In this document: piece by piece, positions 58,868 to 64,000 of the stretch | Position numbering within the stretch: the first letter of the stretch is position 1 | Layout of the letters: the number at the start of each line of letters is the position of its first letter | From: Dryas octopetala | Taxonomy: Eukaryota; Streptophyta; Magnoliopsida; Rosales; Rosaceae | DNA length: 64,000 nt | Reading direction: 5' to 3' | Assembly: GCA_963921425.1 (NCBI GenBank) | Contig: OY992838.1 | Span: 3,534,001 to 3,598,000, forward strand | Translations under genes and position numbers: made by a program | Notes under the pieces: model-generated | Database searches by the model: none | The model's input: the letters and a program-made list of their open reading frames with translations, nothing else | Told to the model about the DNA's origin: nothing

Positions 58868-59675
58868 GGGGGGCTGTTCAGACCACCCAAACCTACTAAG
58901 TTGACCACCCCATTCAAATTTTATCCTTTTTTGCCCATTTTGCCCCTGCATAAAAAAAAAACCCACCCCTCCAATTTTGGCCGGCCACCACTCCCTGCCG
59001 CCGGCACAACCCACCCCCTCCCCATGGCCGGCGCAACCCCCCCTCCCCATGGCCGGCGCGACCCACCCCTCCCCTGGCCCGATCTCCTTCTCTCTCTCTT
59101 CCCTCTCTCTGCCATCTTCTCTCTCTCCCCTCTGTCTGCCTCCCTCCCTCACCGGACCACCATGGGTGGCTGGCGCGACCCCATAGACCTCCAGATCGGG
59201 GGTGGGGGATGGGTACGACGGGGGCTGGGGCTGGGGGGTGCGACGGGGGCTGGGCTTGGGGTAAGGGGGTGCGGGCGGGCTGGGATGGGTGCGACGGGGG
59301 CTGGGGCTGGGGGGTGCGACGAGGGCTGGGCTTGGGGTAAGGTGCGGGCGGGCTGGGGATGGGTGCGACGGTGGCGGGGGCTTGGTGTGAGGGGGTGCGG
59401 GCGGGCTGGGGAGGGGCTGGCTGGGTGGGGGCGGGCTGGGGAGGGGAGGGGATGGGTGGGGGGAGTGGTGGCTGGGTGGGGGAGGAGGAGAAGAGGGGAG
59501 ATGCAGTGGGGGAGGGGTGGGGTCGCGCCGGCGGTGGGGAGGGGGTGGGGTTGCGCCGGCGGCTGGGAGAGGTGGCTGGCCAAAATCTGAAGAATGGGCA
59601 TGCAGGGGCAAAATGGGCAAAATTTTAGGGGGGTAGTCAACTCAGCAAAATAGGGTGGTGTGAATAACCCCCCCC
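58868..59675. mobile_element. GC-rich inverted-repeat element with 8-9-bp target duplication
   Basis: The left end GGGGGGCTGTTCAGACCACC pairs with the complement of the right end, GGGGGGTTATTCACACCACC, and AGTTGACCACCCC pairs with AGTTGACTACCCC; arms extend about 200 bp. TTAAACTAG flanks both sides (58860-58868 and 59676-59684), giving an 8- or 9-bp duplication (hAT- or MULE-like). The left half is C-rich and the right half G-rich on the plus strand. In the right half a unit of about 75 bp (GGTGCGACGGGGGCTGGGGC) is tandemly repeated from about 59210 to 59405. Long proline- or glycine-rich frames on both strands are compositional artefacts. Confidence 0.75.
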
Positions 59676-59944
59676 TTAAACTAGATCTAAGTTTGATTTC
59701 CTCCATTGTAACCAAAAAATAGGCTTCCAAAACCAAAAAGCGGGCTTTTGAATTTGGGCTCAAGTCTCAACTAGTTTCATAGAACATGAACCCATTATGG
59801 ACCTTAAAATGGTTGGTTTGGTTTTTAATCTCAGTTCGTATCTCTCACAAGCCCAAATCTATAATGGGCCATAAGATCATGTGCCATGGGTTTCATTTCT
59901 ATAACAATTTCAAGAAATTTCCGGCAGTATAACAGATTTGAGAT

Positions 59945-59986
59945 CAACTTTTTGGAAACAAATTTTCTCTTGTTTCCAAAAAGTTG
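59945..59986. repeat. perfect 17-bp stem-loop
   Basis: CAACTTTTTGGAAACAA at 59945-59961 is followed after eight bases by its exact reverse complement at 59970-59986. The stem is too short for a plant miRNA precursor; no other function is evident. Confidence 0.7.
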
Positions 59987-60508
59987 GGTTCATATCTTAC
60001 AAATACTAGGTACTAAAAAAGTCACAATTCTGAAAGCCCAGTTTCACCTAATGTGCAAGGAGCCAAGATCAAAGGGCATCATATATGTCTTGCAATCAAA
60101 GACTAAAAGCAAGGAATAACCATAAATTAATTGAACTCTGCAGCGTCCATTCCAATTCAAGCATTACCAATCTGCAAGACAAAGCAAAACAAACACACAA
60201 GGCTTGGGGAGCTTTGTCCTTCCCACTTGCCCAGAAAAGAGGGACAAAGAAAAAACACACGCGTTAACAAATAGCAGAAAAAGAACAAAGATTTTGTTGG
60301 GATTGGCAGAGTCGTTGGTTGCTTTTAAGGATTGTTGATGAGGATGTTTGTTTTAAAACTAAAACCCAGAAAAAAAAAAAGACAAGTGGGTCGAAAAGTG
60401 AAGGGGGATTTACAGAAGGGCTTGCGCTGATTGGTTGGTTGGATGGCCCCGCGCATTTCGTAGACTTCACTCTCAAAATTCAGTTGGGGACTTTGGGGTG
60501 GTGTGTGG

Positions 60509-60770
60509 TATATAAATGAGGAGGTTCTCAACCTGGTTTTTCACAATCACAAGCCGACTCGGAGTCTACAATAGCAATAGCAATCATCCCAAGCACAAAC
60601 ACAAACATCCTCTGGTACTCTTTTTTAACTCTTTGATTTGAGTAAAATCTAAAATGTAGTAGTTAAAACCCATTGTATGATTTCTTTGATTAATTAGAAG
60701 GTGTTGTGTTTTACTTGGTTTTTGTGATGGGTTTTGGTGTTGGTTGGGTTAGAGATCAGAAGAAAAAGCC
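60509..60770 (+). promoter_or_regulatory. core promoter and 5' leader of the xylanase gene
   Basis: TATATAAA at 60509-60516 predicts a start near 60545. A leader intron is likely, from a CTG|GTACTC junction near 60614 to TTAG at about 60751, followed by a short leader and the ATG at 60771. Confidence 0.5.
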
Positions 60771-63700
60771 ATGGAGAACCAACAGACCGACAATGCCGCC
60801 GACAACAAGGAGGTTTGGTTTCTTCTTCTGTTCCTTATGAGATTTTTGGCATTGGGCTTTCTAATTCCTACAAGTGTAAAATTAAATATTTCTTTTCTTT
60901 TGGCGCTTAGTTAAATGTGATATTGTTCTATTTTGGTGGTAAGATAGATCAAGAGTTAAATCTCTTATAATGTAAGCCAAAAAATAAATAAATAAATAAG
61001 ATAAATATTTTAAAAATTTTGAATAATTCATTACATACTAAAATAAAATAGTCCTTAAGTGGTGGGGGTAATGATGGGAGGATTAAAATAGGTTCATGAT
61101 TTGATTTCCTCCAATGTAACCAAAAAATGAAGCAAATAAAATTAACTTTTTATACACAAAGTGAATTTTTATTTATAATAAACTCAAAAGAGATTTATTA
61201 TTTGTTTTTCTCTTTGAAATTTTTTGTCTAGTAAAGAATAGGAGATGAATGATATGAAGGGAACAATCTTAACGGTAATATTATTTCTCGATGAAATTAT
61301 AAAATCTTTTAATTACAATCCAACAAACTTTTAGAATTATTGAATCAGGCATCTCAATGTAATTTCAAAAAGTTAAAACTATTGTTTTGGAGACTATAAA
61401 TTCAAATGAGGCATCTTGTTGTAATTTTCCCTTATTGTTTCCATTTGAATATGCAACTTAGTGTGCAAGCTGTGTCAGGCTGAGAAATTTATGTGATCTA
61501 ATCATCTAAGCAGACAATCTTACACAGTATTTGAGTACTTAGGGACGAAAAAATGATGATAAGGGGTTTTAAGAAACTATCTAACTTTCGATTTTCCAAT
61601 GTGCTTATAACTTTTGCTCTTTCTGGCAGTCTGTGAACCAAAATTTGGTCAATTCAAGTAGCAGCAGCCATGCTACAAATATCATAGTGAACCATGATTT
61701 CTCTGGAGGGCTGCACTCTTGGCATGCTAATTGCTGCGATGGTTTTGTAGTTTCAGCTAAGTCTGGCCATCCAGAAGTAAAGGCAGGAGACAATTATGCT
61801 GTTGTCACCAATCGTAAAGAATGTTGGCAAGGCTTAGAGCAAGATATCACTGACCGAATTTCCCCAGGTTCTACTCATTTGGTTTCGGCTTGTGTCGGAG
61901 TCTCAGGACCTCTTCAGGGCTCTGCTGATGTTCTAGCAACTTTGAAACTGGAATACCAAGGTTCAGAAACTAACTATTTGCTCGTTGGAAGGTAATGGAT
62001 GTTTTTATTCTACTACTGCAACTTTCTTTATAGAAAAAGGTAGAAAAAGGAATGTCTTTTAACAGTAGTAACTGCCTGCAGAATTTCTGTATCAAATGGG
62101 AGGTGGGAGAAGTTAGAAGGAAAATTCTCACTGTTAACAATACCTGATCGGGTTGTATTTTATTTGGAAGGGCCTTCTCAGGGAGTTGACCTTCTTATAA
62201 AATCAGTAGTAATCTCTTGTTCCAGTCCAAATGAATGCCAGGTACTTCTACTTCTGAGCCTTTTTCTTGTTCCCTCTGAAAGACTTTGGTCTAGTGTATA
62301 TGGAATCATTATAAAGAGTAGCAATTAAGTGTAGATATATGCAAGAAGTTTGCAACCCCTGCTATCTTGTTTTATTCATAAGCAAGAGGGCTTTTCTTCT
62401 TTGCCTCCCCTAATATGTAGTTTCTGTAATTTATTGCTGATTGATTTTGGAATTTATATCTTTTATTATATTTTGAAAGGGTGGAAGCAGAGGACGTGTG
62501 AATGATGGAGATGAGAATATAATTCTAAACCCAAAATTTGACGATGGCTTGAATAATTGGTCTGGAAGAGGCTGCAAAATTGTACTGCATGATTCGATGG
62601 GAGATGGGAAAATCGTCCCTCTAACTGGAAAGGTTTTTGCATCTGCAACAGAACGCACGCAGAGCTGGAATGGCATCCAGCAGGATATCACTGGAAGGGT
62701 GCAGCGAAAGCTAGCCTATGAGGCTACTGCTGTTGTTCGGATATTTGGAAACAATGTCACTAGTTCTGATGTACGGGCTACCTTATGGGTCCAATCACCA
62801 AATCTCCGTGAAGAGTATATTGGCATTGCTAAGTAATTTTCTTTCTCTACTCTTTTTGATCAAATTCTGATATTTCTTCAATAAAAATTTTATCCTTCTT
62901 ATTATGTTAATTTGCACCATCTCCCTATCTAAAATGCCTTATTGGAAGTTGGTTTGCTCTAAAGTGTGAAGACAACAGACAAGAATTGGGCACAGTTGCA
63001 GGGGAAGTTCCTTTTAAATGGTTCCCCATCAAAAGTAGTCGTTTATTTAGAAGGTCCACCCGCTGGAACTGATATTCTTGTCAACAGTTTCGTTGTCAAG
63101 CATGCAGAGAAGGTTCCTCCTTCACCGCCACCAGTTATTGAGGTTGGTTGAATAAGTGATTTTCTTTTGTCTAATATTCCCTAAGCATGTTTTCTTGGAG
63201 CTGGATATGTAGTAATGCAAGCATTAAAATATAGGCTTTTCTTTTTGTAGAATCCAGCCTTTGGACTAAATATAATTGAGAACAGCAACCTAAGTAATGG
63301 CACCAATGGGTGGTTTCCGCTTGGTAATTGTACTTTGAGTGTCGGAACTGGTTCCCCACATATACTTCCTCCAATGGCAAGAGACACCCTTGGACCTCAT
63401 GAACCTTTAAGTGGTCGCTACATCCTAGTATCCAAGCGCACACAGACTTGGATGGGTCCTGCTCAGATGATCGGCGACAAATTGAAGCTCTTTTTGACAT
63501 ATCAAGTATCTGCTTGGGTTCGGATTGGTCCTGGAGCAACTGGTCCACAAAATGTGAACATTGCACTTGGTGTGGACAATCAGTGGGTGAATGGAGGGCA
63601 AGTTGAAGCGGGTGACAACAGATGGCACGAAATTGGTGGTTCCTTTAGAATTGAGAAGCAACCATCAAAAGTTATGGTTTATATCCAAGGTCCTGCTCCA

Positions 63701-64000
63701 GGTGTAGACTTAATGGTTGCTGGACTTCAGATATTCCCCGTTGACAGACAAGCTAGATTTAGATATTTGAAGAAGCAGACTGAAAAGGTAAATGGGGTGT
63801 TCTCTCATTTTTTCTTTTTGTCAGCATCATTTAAGTATTGTCAGTATAACATAATTACAAGATCATGAAACTTGTCTAACTGAGAATTGCCTCAATTAGA
63901 GCCTAAGTATATAGACAATTTGAATTAGCTTTTCCCTAATGTGTTCTGATTTGGAGTATCTCTCATTTGTTGCCACACAGATCCGTAAGCGTGATGTTAT
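60771..64000 (+). CDS. GH10 endo-xylanase with three N-terminal CBM22 modules (5' part)
   Basis: Exons 60771-60812, 61630-61991, 62082-62241, 62480-62832, 62965-63142, 63251-63787 and 63981 onward splice in frame. The gene is cut by the window edge before the catalytic domain. After MENQQTDNAADNKE, three CBM22-like modules follow. Module 1 covers exons 2-3 (NIIVNHDFSGGLHSWHANCC). Module 2 covers exons 4-5 (NIILNPKFDDGLNNWSGRGC). Module 3 is exon 6 (IIENSNLSNGTNGWFPLGNC). Each ends with a KVVVYLEGPPAGTD-like strand. IRKRDV at the edge is the linker that leads into GH10 in AtXYN1/RXF12-type proteins. Those enzymes act on xylan in secondary walls; here activity is inferred from the module order, since no catalytic residue is visible. 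No obvious signal peptide is present, as in related plant xylanases. Confidence 0.93.

Noticed and set aside
58793..59763. 250-residue proline-rich and glycine-rich ORFs on both strands
   Set aside because: They follow the C-rich and G-rich halves of a transposable element, have no domains and are open in several frames at once.

Overview
The window is eudicot nuclear DNA. It is AT-rich, its genes are split by short GT-AG introns, and it carries many plant MITEs. A Rosaceae-like tree is my guess from protein impressions only. I reconstructed ten protein-coding genes exon by exon; every splice junction keeps frame. The tenth runs off the right edge.

Layout: 1.1-3.4 kb (-) is a GT14 glycosyltransferase. 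5.7-7.7 kb (-) is a DUF866/CZIB zinc-binding protein. 8.8-13.7 kb (+) is a tandem pair of secreted neprosin-domain proteins. 14.1-18.9 kb (-) is the circadian gene ELF3. 24.4-28.3 kb (+) is a fusion of a 3'-5' exonuclease and a KH domain. 29.0-33.8 kb (-) is an epsin and 34.7-36.5 kb (+) is ESCRT-III VPS32/SNF7, head to head. 46.8-48.1 kb (-) is an R2R3-MYB of the RAX type. 53.9-55.1 kb (-) is a plant tandem CCCH zinc-finger protein. 60.8 kb to the edge (+) is a xylanase with three CBM22 modules whose GH10 domain lies outside the window.

From memory, ELF3, the exonuclease-KH gene and the CCCH gene are near neighbours in Arabidopsis (At2g25930, At2g25910, At2g25900), so part of this block looks like conserved microsynteny that repeats have expanded.

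The accessory regions are 18.9-24.3, 36.5-46.8, 48.1-53.9 and 55.1-60.7 kb. They hold inverted-repeat elements (some with clear target-site duplications), minisatellites, a copia gag remnant and a LINE fragment inside an ELF3 intron. The richest stretch is 37.4-43.7 kb. It has two decayed copies of an F-box/FBD gene in direct orientation, a Pack-type element carrying a captured C2-domain fragment of an MCTP/FTIP gene, a degenerate tRNA-like sequence, and a nearly perfect inverted repeat of about 340 bp per arm that would fold into a long hairpin RNA.

The genes do not form one pathway. Two local groupings stand out: the neprosin tandem, and the epsin/VPS32 pair, which share a short promoter region and both act in endosomal and vacuolar membrane traffic.
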